Notes under the pieces: model-generated | Told to the model about the DNA's origin: nothing | Databases searched by the model: none | The model's input: only the letters and a program-made list of their open reading frames with translations | Assembly: GCF_000270285.1 (NCBI RefSeq) | Contig: NC_015738.1 | Location: 1,550,001 to 1,614,000, forward strand | Reading direction: 5' to 3' | Length of the DNA: 64,000 bases | DNA from: Eggerthella sp. YY7918 | Lineage (GTDB): Bacteria > Actinomycetota > Coriobacteriia > Coriobacteriales > Eggerthellaceae | Position numbers and translations under genes: made by a program | Shown: positions 1 to 8,009 of the stretch, piece after piece | Position numbering within the stretch: the stretch's first letter is position 1 | How the letters are laid out: every line of letters starts with the position of its first letter

Positions 1-110
1 ATGCTGAGTTTGCTTGCCATACGATTCCACCTTTCCTGCGGTTTATCACCGCGCTTGGCACAACCGCACACGACGGTTATGCGCTTTCGTGCTTCCTGCT
101 GAGTGAACAT
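1..110 (-). CDS. 5' end of an unidentified minus-strand gene, cut by the window edge
   Basis: The minus strand is open from an ATG at 110 to the window edge, about 36 codons. A second in-frame ATG at 20 is preceded by a good Shine-Dalgarno (AGGAAAGGTGG, six bases before the ATG), whereas the ATG at 110 has none, so translation more likely begins at 20 and only six or seven codons lie inside the window. A plausible sigma-70-type promoter faces this gene at 165-193. The product cannot be identified from what is visible. Confidence 0.4.
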   Translation of the reverse strand, partial: MFTQQEARKRITVVCGCAKRGDKPQERWNRMASKLS

Positions 111-164
111 ACGGTGGTCGTATGCAGACCAAGCGGGAAGTGCCTGCGTTTTCGCAGCCCGCCT

Positions 165-193
165 ATTGTACGCGAACAGGTATGCCCCGACAA
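165..193 (-). promoter_or_regulatory. Promoter for the gene at the left edge
   Basis: On the minus strand a TTGTCG -35 (188-193) and a TACAAT -10 (165-170) are separated by exactly 17 bases. Transcription would start near 158 and run left, giving a leader of about 138 bases before the ATG at 20. Confidence 0.45.
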
Positions 194-256
194 GCACGCT
201 TTACCCCACGTCACAGCTTGCCCACAAAGCTTACCGGTAAGATTGCCTTCCCTCCT

Positions 257-1402
257 TTATACGCGGGGGCCTTGGGGAATCCAAATGGTGAAGGACGTGA
301 CCCCAGCATCGCTGGCAACGTAGATATCGCCGCCGTGGGCGCGGGTGATCTCGCGGGCGATGGCAAGACCCAGCCCCGACCCGCCCGAGGCGGAGCTGCG
401 CGCCTCTTCGGCACGGAAAAACTTCTCGAACATGCGCTCAAGATGCTGGGGGCTGATTTCGCGCCCTTTATCGGTAACGGTCAATTCCCACCACACGAAG
501 CCATCGTTTGAGAGGACAAGGCCTGTGTGCACGATCACCTCGGTGTCGGGGTCGGCGTAGGCCACGGCGTTCTTTATAACATTGTTGAGCACGCGCGCCA
601 CGCGTCCCCCATCTGCAAACACCTCAAAGGTTTCCGGTCCGTCAAATACCAGACGAAGGTTGCGGCTGATGCTAAGCGGGTAGAATTCTTCAATGACCTG
701 GTTTACGAACAGCGACGCGTCGAAACGAGACCGCTCGATGGGTATGGTCGTCAGGTTGTAGCGTGTGATTTCAAAGAATTCGTCGAGCAGTTCCTCTAAG
801 CGATAAGCCTTTTCAAGCGTGATATTGGTGTAGCGCGCACGCACTTCGGTCGGCAGGTCGGGCGATTCGTCCAATAAGGTCAGATAGCCGATGATGGACG
901 TGAGCGGAGTCTTAATATCGTGAGCAAGGTAAGCCACCAGCTCGTTTTTGCGCTCTTCGGCAGCCTTTGCCGCACGTTCGGTGCGCTCGGCTTCCGCCTT
1001 GATGTCGTTGAGCGCCACCGCCGTGGGCGCCAGTTCGTTGGGCAGTATAATGGGACCCTCGCGCTTGGCTAGAATATCGCTTACCGAATCAAGCAGCTTA
1101 TCGAAATACGAGAGTCCTCGATTGATGCCGGCGCGAATCATCAGAACGACGCCGGCAACAAAACCACAGGCGGCAAGGATGATAAGGAGCCTCATGATGA
1201 CGGTATGGGCCTCATAATTAGACCCGAAGATCATGTAGATGACGTTCCACAGTACATCGCCGAGCACATATATACCGCCTGCGACAATAAGCACGTAGAA
1301 GACCATAAACACGATGACGTTCACGATAGTGCGTCTCAAAATGGCATTTGAAAGCCGGCGTGTTTGGTCTGTTTTCGCCTGTTCGAACAGCGTTGCTTCC
1401 AT
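257..1402 (-). CDS. VanS-like sensor histidine kinase
   Basis: Membrane sensor kinase of 381 residues. Two hydrophobic segments (about 27-50 and 70-95) bracket a short extracytoplasmic loop, so the sensory domain is small. The H-box at about 160 (YLAHDIKTPLTSIIGYL) is of the VanS type with phospho-accepting His; the N-box (NNVIKNAVAYADPDTEV), an F-box (FEKFFRAEEARSS) and the G2 box (GGSGLGLAIAREI) follow. The G1 box reads DKGREI rather than DxGxG, as in the VanS group. It starts ten bases after the response-regulator gene with a TAGGAG Shine-Dalgarno. No van resistance genes are in the window, so the signal and regulon are unknown. Confidence 0.85.
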   Translation of the reverse strand: MEATLFEQAKTDQTRRLSNAILRRTIVNVIVFMVFYVLIVAGGIYVLGDVLWNVIYMIFGSNYEAHTVIMRLLIILAACGFVAGVVLMIRAGINRGLSYFDKLLDSVSDILAKREGPIILPNELAPTAVALNDIKAEAERTERAAKAAEERKNELVAYLAHDIKTPLTSIIGYLTLLDESPDLPTEVRARYTNITLEKAYRLEELLDEFFEITRYNLTTIPIERSRFDASLFVNQVIEEFYPLSISRNLRLVFDGPETFEVFADGGRVARVLNNVIKNAVAYADPDTEVIVHTGLVLSNDGFVWWELTVTDKGREISPQHLERMFEKFFRAEEARSSASGGSGLGLAIAREITRAHGGDIYVASDAGVTSFTIWIPQGPRV

Positions 1403-1412
1403 GGCAGATCTC

Positions 1413-2105
1413 CTAGCCTAGTTTATATCCCACGCCCCACACCGTCTCGATGAACTCTTGAGACGAGTCGATGGCGGCAAGTTTTTTACGCACATGTCGA
1501 ATGTGCACCATGATCGTGTTGTTGCTTTGAGCGTTGGCCGGCTCGCCCCACGCCTCTTCAAAGAGCTCGGGCGAAGCCACAGGGTGTCCCTGTGCCCGCA
1601 TGAGGCAGGCAAGCAGGGAAAACTCTTTGGGAGTGAGCGAAATCGGCTCGCTATGAAGCGTGACCGTGTGGGCCTGCTCGTCGAGAACGATGCCGTTCGC
1701 TTCAAGAAGGGGTCGTTGGTGCGCGGTGACAGGCTGTGCCGTTCGCCGTAAGCGGGCTCGTACACGCGCCACCAACTCGCGCGGTTTAAAGGGTTTGACC
1801 ACATAGTCGTCGGCGCCCAACTCGAATCCGACCACCTTGTCGATCTCTCCGTCTTTTGCCGTGAGAAAAATAATGGGGGTGGTGCTTGTGCGGCGAATTT
1901 CACGACAACAGGTAAACCCATCGAGCCCGGGCATCATGATATCTAATACAACCAAATCAAACGATTCCTGCTCACATGCCGCGAGAAGATCAGACCCTGC
2001 GTAGAATACGCGAACTTTGAAACCTTGATCGGCAAGCAGTTGGCCGACAAGATCGGCAATCGCCTGCTCGTCGTCGCAAACGGCAACGCACACCTCTGGT
2101 TTCAT
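1413..2105 (-). CDS. OmpR/VanR-family response regulator
   Basis: DNA-binding response regulator of 230 residues, partner of the adjacent kinase. The receiver domain has the acidic pair (CDDEQ), phospho-acceptor Asp in DLVVLDIMMPGLDG and conserved Lys in VKPFKPREL; the C-terminal half is a winged helix ending in TVWGVGYKLG. I place the start at the ATG at 2105, which has GGGGAAGAGG just upstream, rather than 27 bases earlier. The stop is TAG, which matters because two other genes here carry in-frame TAG codons. Upstream lie a TACAAT -10 and an 11-bp-period direct repeat that could be its own binding site. Confidence 0.9.
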   Translation of the reverse strand: MKPEVCVAVCDDEQAIADLVGQLLADQGFKVRVFYAGSDLLAACEQESFDLVVLDIMMPGLDGFTCCREIRRTSTTPIIFLTAKDGEIDKVVGFELGADDYVVKPFKPRELVARVRARLRRTAQPVTAHQRPLLEANGIVLDEQAHTVTLHSEPISLTPKEFSLLACLMRAQGHPVASPELFEEAWGEPANAQSNNTIMVHIRHVRKKLAAIDSSQEFIETVWGVGYKLG

Positions 2106-2166
2106 CCTCGCCTCTTCCCCGCGGTCCAACACTTACCTTTGACGCAAGCCTCTTGCTGCTGCAGTC

Positions 2167-2226
2167 ATTGTATCGGCCCCAAAACGCAGGAACGAGGACG
2201 GCACGAGACTTTAAGGAATTCTTAAG
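2167..2226 (-). promoter_or_regulatory. Promoter with 11-bp-spaced direct repeat upstream of the response regulator
   Basis: A TACAAT -10 lies at 2167-2172 on the minus strand with no good -35. About 40 bases upstream of it, two TTAAG pentamers (2211-2215 and 2222-2226 on the plus strand) start exactly 11 bases apart around GAATTC. OmpR/PhoB-type regulators bind such 11-bp direct repeats next to weak -35 regions, so positive autoregulation is a reasonable inference. Confidence 0.4.
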
Positions 2227-2278
2227 ACAAAAGCCCCTGTTTCTTCTTAGCGAAAAACAGAGCCGCTTCAGGGAAGTA

Positions 2279-2527
2279 CTACGATTCCTGCTGCGCGGCC
2301 CGCAGGCCCTGTACAAGCTGATCGGCGCACGACGTTGAACGGCGTCCGCAGGTGTTGCCTTCCAGAAGAGCAGCCACTTCATCAACCGGCTTGCCCGCAA
2401 TCAGCTTTGAAACAGCTTTCAGATTGCCGTTACATCCGCCGACAAAGTCAACGTGAGCGATCACGTCCCCGTTCAGATCTATATGTATTTCACGCGAACA
2501 CACGCCACGTGGCTTATACGTGTACAT
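2279..2527 (-). CDS. TSCPD-domain protein
   Basis: Small cysteine-rich protein of 82 residues matching the TSCPD family: FVGGCNGNLKAVSKLIAGK followed by the signature CGRRSTSCADQLVQGL near the C-terminus. Stand-alone members have no firmly assigned function; the domain also occurs at the end of some B12-dependent ribonucleotide reductases, where its cysteines may bind metal. Two consecutive ATGs exist; the one at 2527 sits six bases after AAGGAG and is preferred. It follows recO by about 70 bases. Confidence 0.8.
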   Translation of the reverse strand: MYTYKPRGVCSREIHIDLNGDVIAHVDFVGGCNGNLKAVSKLIAGKPVDEVAALLEGNTCGRRSTSCADQLVQGLRAAQQES

Positions 2528-2596
2528 CATAATCTCCTTGTAGTTTGGTAATACACCCATTATGACACAGGCGCTGTATGCCCTACGTAATGACGT

Positions 2597-3364
2597 TTAG
2601 AAAAGGCCGCACGTTAACAGGAAATCGAGCGATTTCAGATTTGTGTTCACGTGTTCGCGCACCCATTGCTGACAAAATCTCAGCACGCCAAAGGAGGTTG
2701 GTAGAGTAACCTCCATCGCTTCGATATCGGCAAACGTTGAGGCAAGAAGCGTACGACTGAGGGCAAGCACATCGACCGACAAATCGATCGTCGCGATGTC
2801 GCCTCGACAGCTCCCGCACACCACCCCGCCTTCGGCAAAGGAAAAGGCAAACCGCGAAGTTTGTGTAACGGGCAAAGGATTGCCGCAGCCGACGCAGCGA
2901 TCAAAGCTTGGGCGTAACCCCACAAATGCGAGGGTCTTCAGCAGGTGGGCAGCGCAGATCATGGGAACTCGAGATGTATCAGCCTTCCCCAGCGAAGAAA
3001 GCGCAACCTGCGTAAGGGCAAAGAGGTGAGGATTCTCAAGCCCCATCTGCGTAACGCGATCCAGCAGCTCGGCAATGGGCGCAGCACCCGCCGCGTGCTC
3101 CATATCAAGACGCACGCGAGCATTGCTTTGCGTGAGACGCACTTCTTTTACGATGTCGAGGTTGCGTCCCCGAGCAAGCAGCACGTCGACGACGGAATAC
3201 AGCTCCAAGCGCACCGCAAACGAGCTCGACGGTTTGCGCGCGCCTTTCGCAACCGCACGCACCTGAGAGCCGTCCTCGACGAGCAGCGTTACGATGAGAT
3301 CGCTCTCCCCCAGCTTGGTCTTGCGCAGCACAATGGCACGCGCATCATAGGTAGGCTGCGCCAC
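2597..3364 (-). CDS. recO: DNA repair protein RecO
   Basis: RecO of the RecFOR recombination-mediator pathway, helping to load RecA on SSB-coated single strands. The 255 residues show an N-terminal OB-fold (YDARAIVLRKTKLGESDLIV), a helical middle and a C-terminal zinc finger with CVGCG and CGSC pairs (about 155-185). Length is normal. It starts six bases after the stop of the zinc-ribbon/PASTA gene, and its close linkage to era and ybeY is common in Gram-positive genomes. Confidence 0.92.
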   Translation of the reverse strand: MAQPTYDARAIVLRKTKLGESDLIVTLLVEDGSQVRAVAKGARKPSSSFAVRLELYSVVDVLLARGRNLDIVKEVRLTQSNARVRLDMEHAAGAAPIAELLDRVTQMGLENPHLFALTQVALSSLGKADTSRVPMICAAHLLKTLAFVGLRPSFDRCVGCGNPLPVTQTSRFAFSFAEGGVVCGSCRGDIATIDLSVDVLALSRTLLASTFADIEAMEVTLPTSFGVLRFCQQWVREHVNTNLKSLDFLLTCGLF

Positions 3365-3370
3365 GATAGC

Positions 3371-4900
3371 CTAGGAAAGCGACACGCCAATGACGTTCGT
3401 CGTTCCAGCCTCGAAGGTAAGGGTCCCGCTTGCTTCGCGCGAGGATCCCGTCACTGAGACCTTTTCGCCCATAACGTCGGCCGTCGTTACCGCATGTCCC
3501 ACAACGGTAAAGGACACCGTTTCATTGCCTTGATACGCCACCGATCCCACCGATTCAATCACAAAATCGGCATCGCCGCTGTTTATCGAGCCCACACTTG
3601 AAAGGTAGCTCTGAGCTGCCGCTTCTAGCTCTGCCCCGCGCGCTTTGGAGATATTGATAGTCACCGTCGCCCCTGCACTCACCTTTTCACCGGCAGCAGG
3701 ATTTGTTCCCAAAAGCGTGCCGTCCTTAACGCTGTCATCGTAGACATAGGCGCTCTGAACCACAAAACCTTCCGCTTCAAGCGCAGCGACGGCTTCATCC
3801 CATGACATATTCGCAATATCGGGAACCACATACGGCACCGCAACCGTCAGCGTAATAACAGCTGATGCCTTGGCTTTGGTCTCAGCTTCAGGTGTGACGG
3901 CAAGCACAAGGCCTTCAGGCTCATCGGTTTTTTGCGTGATGACTTCCACCTTCTCGAAACCTGCCTCCTCAAGAAGCTGCAACGCTTCGTCACGCTGGAT
4001 TCCAACGACTGCAGGAATGGTGCGTGCAATCGATACATGAATGACAACTTCGGTTCCCTCTTCTTGGCGCGCACCCGCACCCGGATCCATAAGGAGCACA
4101 ATGCCTTCGGTTTCGTCGGACTTCACCTGCATCGCACGCACCTTAAAACCCTTTTGCTCAAGCAAAGAGGTGGCATCGGACTGTGTTCTGCCCACAACAT
4201 TGGGAAGCATCTTGCCTCCCCACATTTCCAATTGATAGGTTACCCCAGCTGCACCCCCCGCCAGTGCAAGCAGCAAGACCAAAACAATGGCGACTATTTT
4301 GCCCTTTCCGCGTTTCTTTTCATTCGCATCGGGGGCACGATATTCTTTTTGACGGGGTGCGGGTTGATCGTCGAGGCGTGGCAGCTCCATCGTATCGCCC
4401 GAACGCCATGACGCCTGCGGTGCAACATAGTCAGCCGCGACAAGACGCTCATCGTCCTCGGAAAACGTGGCAGTATCGCCCGAGTCATCCCGCGAAGGCT
4501 GGAATTCGTGCGTTTCAAGATCATCGGCAGCGCCTTCGGTTTCAGGCTGTTCGATATCCGAAAAATCGAACGCGTTGCCGTTCTCGTCAACATTCACACC
4601 CGCAACATCGATGGAGGGTAGTCGCTCCGGATCGATCGGCCCCGAAGAACTTGGAGACGTGCACGCAACGTCGGGCACGACCTCTTCCTCGTCCGCCGAT
4701 TTCACCGTCTTGAGGGGCATGGTTTTATCAGATACTTCGCTTTCAGAATCAGGAGAAGACTCGGCTTTTTCCGCGGGAACCTCCGCATCGTCGACAGCAG
4801 CTGCCGCAACCTGAGCGATCTTGCCTGAGAGTGGAAAACCACACTCGTTGCAATACTTCGCACCGTCGCGGTTGTCAGATTGGCAATTCGGACAGATCAT
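3371..4900 (-). CDS. Zinc-ribbon membrane protein with three PASTA domains
   Basis: Protein of 509 residues, architecture read directly: an N-terminal zinc ribbon (CPNCQ then CNECG), a long acidic region, a basic patch and one membrane helix at about 200-222, then three PASTA repeats from about 230, 294 and 358 (MLPNVVGRTQSDA, IPAVVGIQRDEA, VPDIANMSWDEA), then a unique C-terminal domain. PASTA domains usually bind muropeptides or beta-lactams on PrkC-type kinases or PBPs; here there is no kinase or transpeptidase domain. Start at 4900 is chosen over 4906 because AGGGAG is nine bases upstream. Topology (zinc ribbon inside, PASTA outside) is inferred. Confidence 0.75.
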   Translation of the reverse strand: MICPNCQSDNRDGAKYCNECGFPLSGKIAQVAAAAVDDAEVPAEKAESSPDSESEVSDKTMPLKTVKSADEEEVVPDVACTSPSSSGPIDPERLPSIDVAGVNVDENGNAFDFSDIEQPETEGAADDLETHEFQPSRDDSGDTATFSEDDERLVAADYVAPQASWRSGDTMELPRLDDQPAPRQKEYRAPDANEKKRGKGKIVAIVLVLLLALAGGAAGVTYQLEMWGGKMLPNVVGRTQSDATSLLEQKGFKVRAMQVKSDETEGIVLLMDPGAGARQEEGTEVVIHVSIARTIPAVVGIQRDEALQLLEEAGFEKVEVITQKTDEPEGLVLAVTPEAETKAKASAVITLTVAVPYVVPDIANMSWDEAVAALEAEGFVVQSAYVYDDSVKDGTLLGTNPAAGEKVSAGATVTINISKARGAELEAAAQSYLSSVGSINSGDADFVIESVGSVAYQGNETVSFTVVGHAVTTADVMGEKVSVTGSSREASGTLTFEAGTTNVIGVSLS

Positions 4901-5053
4901 GCGCATACTCTCCCTTGATGAAGTCTTGACATGACCGATTGTAGCCGAAACACCCCTTGTCAAGACGGTACAACGCCCCAATTACCCGCATCGCAACAAA
5001 AGTCGCAGAAATAGGCGTGGTTCATTGGATTCTAAACGCAGGCAGATGAAACG

Positions 5054-5965
5054 TCATTCCCCATACCCAAAGCGTCGGATCTGATTGGCATCACGGCGCC
5101 AGTTTTTCTTCACCTTGACAGAGAGGTCGAGATACACGCGCGTGCCAAGCAGCTGTTCCAGATCAGTACGTGCCTCCGTACCAATCTGCTTGATGGCGGC
5201 GCCGCGCTTGCCGATGATAATGCCTTTTTGACTATCGCGTTCCACATACACGATAGCGTAGATGCGGTGGAGGTCTTTCTTGCGATCGTATTCCATCTCC
5301 TCAACGCGTACGCCGATGGCATGCGGCACTTCGTCGTGGAATGACCGAAGGATCTTCTCGCGAATAAATTCGGCGACGACCACTTCGATAGGCTGGTCGG
5401 TTTCCATATCGTCGGGAAACCACTTGGGTCCTTCATCCAACAGAAAAACAACCTCTTCGACGAAGGCGTCGATGTTTTTGCCCGTCTCGCTCGAGAGGCC
5501 CACCATCGCGTCCCATGAACCCAGCTTCTCGGCCGCCTCACGCTGGGCGGCAATTTGATCGGGCGAAGCAAGGTCGGTTTTTGAAAGCACGCATATCTTT
5601 TTTGCTCGCGAGTGAGCAAGCTGCTCCGCAACCCATTCGTCACCGCGTCCAATGGGCTTAGACGCATCGACGAGAAAGGCAACAACGTCCACGTCCTCCA
5701 AGGCTTTGAGCGCAGAGGTGTTCAGTTCTTCGCCCAGCGCGTCGTGCGGCTTGTGCAACCCCGGCGTGTCAACGATGATAAGCTGGAAATCCTCGCGCGT
5801 CAGCACGGCGCGGAAACGATGACGCGTCGTTTGGACGGTATTCGAAGTGATGGCAATTTTCTTGCCCATAATGGTGTTGAGAAGCGTCGACTTACCGGCA
5901 TTTGGACGTCCCACCAGGGTGACAAAGCCGGACTTGAAATGTTCGTCTTGCGTTTCCAATTCCAT
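5054..5965 (-). CDS. era: GTPase Era
   Basis: Ribosome-assembly GTPase acting at the 3' end of 16S rRNA. Visible motifs are the Walker A GRPNAGKSTLLN, switch II DTPGLHKP, SKTD in G4, and the C-terminal KH domain with GIIIGKRGAAIKQIG. The start at 5965 follows AGAGAGG by five bases and gives 303 residues, typical of the family. It closes the classic series phoH-ybeY-dgkA-era, all on one strand with short gaps. Confidence 0.95.
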   Translation of the reverse strand: MELETQDEHFKSGFVTLVGRPNAGKSTLLNTIMGKKIAITSNTVQTTRHRFRAVLTREDFQLIIVDTPGLHKPHDALGEELNTSALKALEDVDVVAFLVDASKPIGRGDEWVAEQLAHSRAKKICVLSKTDLASPDQIAAQREAAEKLGSWDAMVGLSSETGKNIDAFVEEVVFLLDEGPKWFPDDMETDQPIEVVVAEFIREKILRSFHDEVPHAIGVRVEEMEYDRKKDLHRIYAIVYVERDSQKGIIIGKRGAAIKQIGTEARTDLEQLLGTRVYLDLSVKVKKNWRRDANQIRRFGYGE

Positions 5966-6022
5966 GCAGCCTCTCTCATTCTTACGGCGATTAGTCGAGT
6001 GCGCTTCCAAATTATATACAAG

Positions 6023-6496
6023 TTAGCCGAACAAAAGCTGCCAGGCTGGCGGAAGAAATACAACGCAGGCGACCACAAGGGCAACCAGCGCAAACACAAG
6101 CACCGCACCTGCGGCGCAATCCTTTGCGCGTCGGGCCAGCTCATGATAGCTCGGTGAGACAAGATCAACAATAGATTCGATGGCGGTGTTGACACACTCG
6201 GCCGCAAACACCGCGGCGATGCACAGGATAACAGCCGCCCACGAGGCCTCGCCAATGCCCAGTACAAAGCCCAGCACCACCGCCATGACGGCAATGGCTA
6301 AATGTATCTTCATGTTGCGCTGCGTGCGCACGGTGTAGGCAATACCATCGAAGGCGCACTTGAATGCGCGCACCAAGGGAAAACGAGAGCCATGCTCTTT
6401 ATCGGCCTTGTTGCGTACGAATCCTTCTTCGGTGCGCGGCTCGTGCGTTGGCTCGCCGACCTGCTCTTCCCCATCCATGGCGCTTGACCCGTTCAT
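6023..6496 (-). CDS. dgkA: Diacylglycerol/undecaprenol kinase family protein
   Basis: Small integral membrane kinase. After a polar N-terminus of about 45 residues come three hydrophobic helices with the family signature AECVNTAIESIVDL and, a little further, RAKDCAAGAVLV. In Gram-positives this family phosphorylates undecaprenol for envelope lipid recycling, so that substrate is more likely than diacylglycerol. The ATG at 6496, 17 bases after the ybeY stop, is preferred over an upstream GTG overlapping ybeY. Confidence 0.85.
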   Translation of the reverse strand: MNGSSAMDGEEQVGEPTHEPRTEEGFVRNKADKEHGSRFPLVRAFKCAFDGIAYTVRTQRNMKIHLAIAVMAVVLGFVLGIGEASWAAVILCIAAVFAAECVNTAIESIVDLVSPSYHELARRAKDCAAGAVLVFALVALVVACVVFLPPAWQLLFG

Positions 6497-6513
6497 GTCC
6501 AAAGCCCTTTTTT

Positions 6514-6975
6514 CTAGCGTTTCGACCACGCGTCGAGAATTTCGGCTTCCCGTTTTTCCATGACCTCCGCCTCATCGTCGTCTATGTGGTCATAACCGCA
6601 CAGATGCAGAAGGCCATGAACAAGCAACAGACTGATTTCCTCTTCGAACGTGGTGCCGAACTCGCGCATCTGGCGGCTGGCGACATCGGGAGCAATAATG
6701 ACATCCCCCAGCTCAAAGACGGGTTCTTCAGCCAACGTCATCGCGGAAAGATCGTCGTCAACGCCATCGCATTCAAACGACAGCACATCGGTCGGACCAT
6801 CCTTGTGACGATACCGCTCGTTCAGCTCGGCAATAGCTTCATCGCTGACGAAACTGATGGAAACCTCGGTATTGAAGGGCTTATCCTCGCGCGCAAGAAC
6901 AAATTGCGTCAATTCTTTCAATGGAAGCTGCTCAAGCTCTTCTTTACCATGCTCATAGTTGATTTGAATTTCCAT
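6514..6975 (-). CDS. ybeY: Endoribonuclease YbeY
   Basis: Single-strand endoribonuclease of 153 residues needed for 16S rRNA 3' maturation and ribosome quality control. The catalytic zinc motif HGLLHLCGYDH is intact near 115-125, preceded by the typical TDVLSFECD strand. The start at 6975 (MEIQINYEHG) lies four bases after the phoH stop, so the two are probably translated together. Confidence 0.93.
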   Translation of the reverse strand: MEIQINYEHGKEELEQLPLKELTQFVLAREDKPFNTEVSISFVSDEAIAELNERYRHKDGPTDVLSFECDGVDDDLSAMTLAEEPVFELGDVIIAPDVASRQMREFGTTFEEEISLLLVHGLLHLCGYDHIDDDEAEVMEKREAEILDAWSKR

Positions 6976-6979
6976 AGTA

Positions 6980-7936
6980 TCACGCCTTTCTGCCCGCTCG
7001 ATCGTATGCCGCAACAATGGCGGCCACAAGCGAGTGGCGAACGACATCTTTGCCGGTAAAATCACAAAACGCGATATCGTCGATACCATCGAGAATATCG
7101 CGGACATTTTTAAGGCTCGAAACGCCATGCGGCAAATCTAGCTGCGTCGCATCTCCCGTCACAACCATCTTCGACCCGAATCCTAAGCGGGTAAGAAACA
7201 TCTTCATCTGTTCGGGCGTGGTATTTTGCGCTTCGTCAAGAATAATGAAGCTGTCGTTGAGCGTACGTCCACGCATGAACGCAAGCGGTGCAATTTCGAT
7301 AACGCCGCCTTCGATGAGCTGCTGGGCACGTTCCATGTCGGTCATATCGAAGAGCGCATCGTACAGCGGACGGATATACGGATCCACTTTCTCATTTATG
7401 GTGCCCGGCAAAAAACCGAGGCTCTCCCCCGCTTCAACGATAGGTCTGGTCAAGATGATACGGCCGACCTCTTTGCGCTTGAGCGCAGCTACGGCCATCG
7501 CCATAGCAAGATAGGTTTTGCCCGTTCCCGCCGGTCCGATGCCAAAGGTGACCGTGTGGCTGCGAATGGCGTCGACATAGCGTTTTTGGCCTGCTGTTTT
7601 GGGACGAATTGCCCGACCGCGATACGTTAGCAGAATGTCTTCACGCAAGGCGCGCGGTGAAAATTCAGCCGTCCGCAAAAGGTCGATAGCGCGACGCACG
7701 TAGTCGGCCGTGGGCTCGTCGCCGCTTTCGACCAACTTGATAAGGTCGGAAAACAACGCCGTAAGCGACTGCACTTCCAAGGGGTCACCCTCAAGAATGA
7801 TAGAGTCACCACGCACGGTGATACGGGCTTGAAATGCATCCTCGATAAGATGGAGCACCTCGTCGGCTTGTCCCACAATAAGCGCCATGTTTACGCTGGT
7901 AGGAGCCGTGAGAGTAATTTGCGTTTGATCTGTCAT
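6980..7936 (-). CDS. phoH: PhoH-family ATPase
   Basis: PhoH-type P-loop protein of 318 residues with an N-terminal KH-like segment and the ATPase core: Walker A GPAGTGKTYLAM at about 135 and Walker B SFIILDEAQN, plus VTGDATQLDLP. RNA-related roles are suspected from its constant neighbours ybeY and era. The start at 7936 has no Shine-Dalgarno; instead an extended -10 (TGGTACAAT) ends six bases before the ATG, pointing to a leaderless transcript for the phoH-ybeY-dgkA-era unit. Confidence 0.92.
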   Translation of the reverse strand: MTDQTQITLTAPTSVNMALIVGQADEVLHLIEDAFQARITVRGDSIILEGDPLEVQSLTALFSDLIKLVESGDEPTADYVRRAIDLLRTAEFSPRALREDILLTYRGRAIRPKTAGQKRYVDAIRSHTVTFGIGPAGTGKTYLAMAMAVAALKRKEVGRIILTRPIVEAGESLGFLPGTINEKVDPYIRPLYDALFDMTDMERAQQLIEGGVIEIAPLAFMRGRTLNDSFIILDEAQNTTPEQMKMFLTRLGFGSKMVVTGDATQLDLPHGVSSLKNVRDILDGIDDIAFCDFTGKDVVRHSLVAAIVAAYDRAGRKA

Positions 7937-7942
7937 AGCGTC

Positions 7943-7972
7943 ATTGTACCATGGGGCGTGCGGGCGCGTCAT
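7943..7972 (-). promoter_or_regulatory. Extended -10 promoter giving a leaderless phoH transcript
   Basis: Minus strand: ATGACG -35-like box at 7967-7972, 18-base spacer, and TACAAT at 7943-7948 preceded by TG in the extended -10 position. Six bases separate the -10 from the A of the phoH ATG, so the expected transcription start falls on or beside the start codon. Confidence 0.5.
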
Positions 7973-8009
7973 GCAAGCTGGAGATGTCATCAAACCGATA
8001 AAGCCTAGA

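Noticed and set aside
257-2105. Vancomycin resistance locus
   Set aside because: The kinase and regulator are VanRS-like, but no vanH, vanA/B, vanX or related genes are present in the window.
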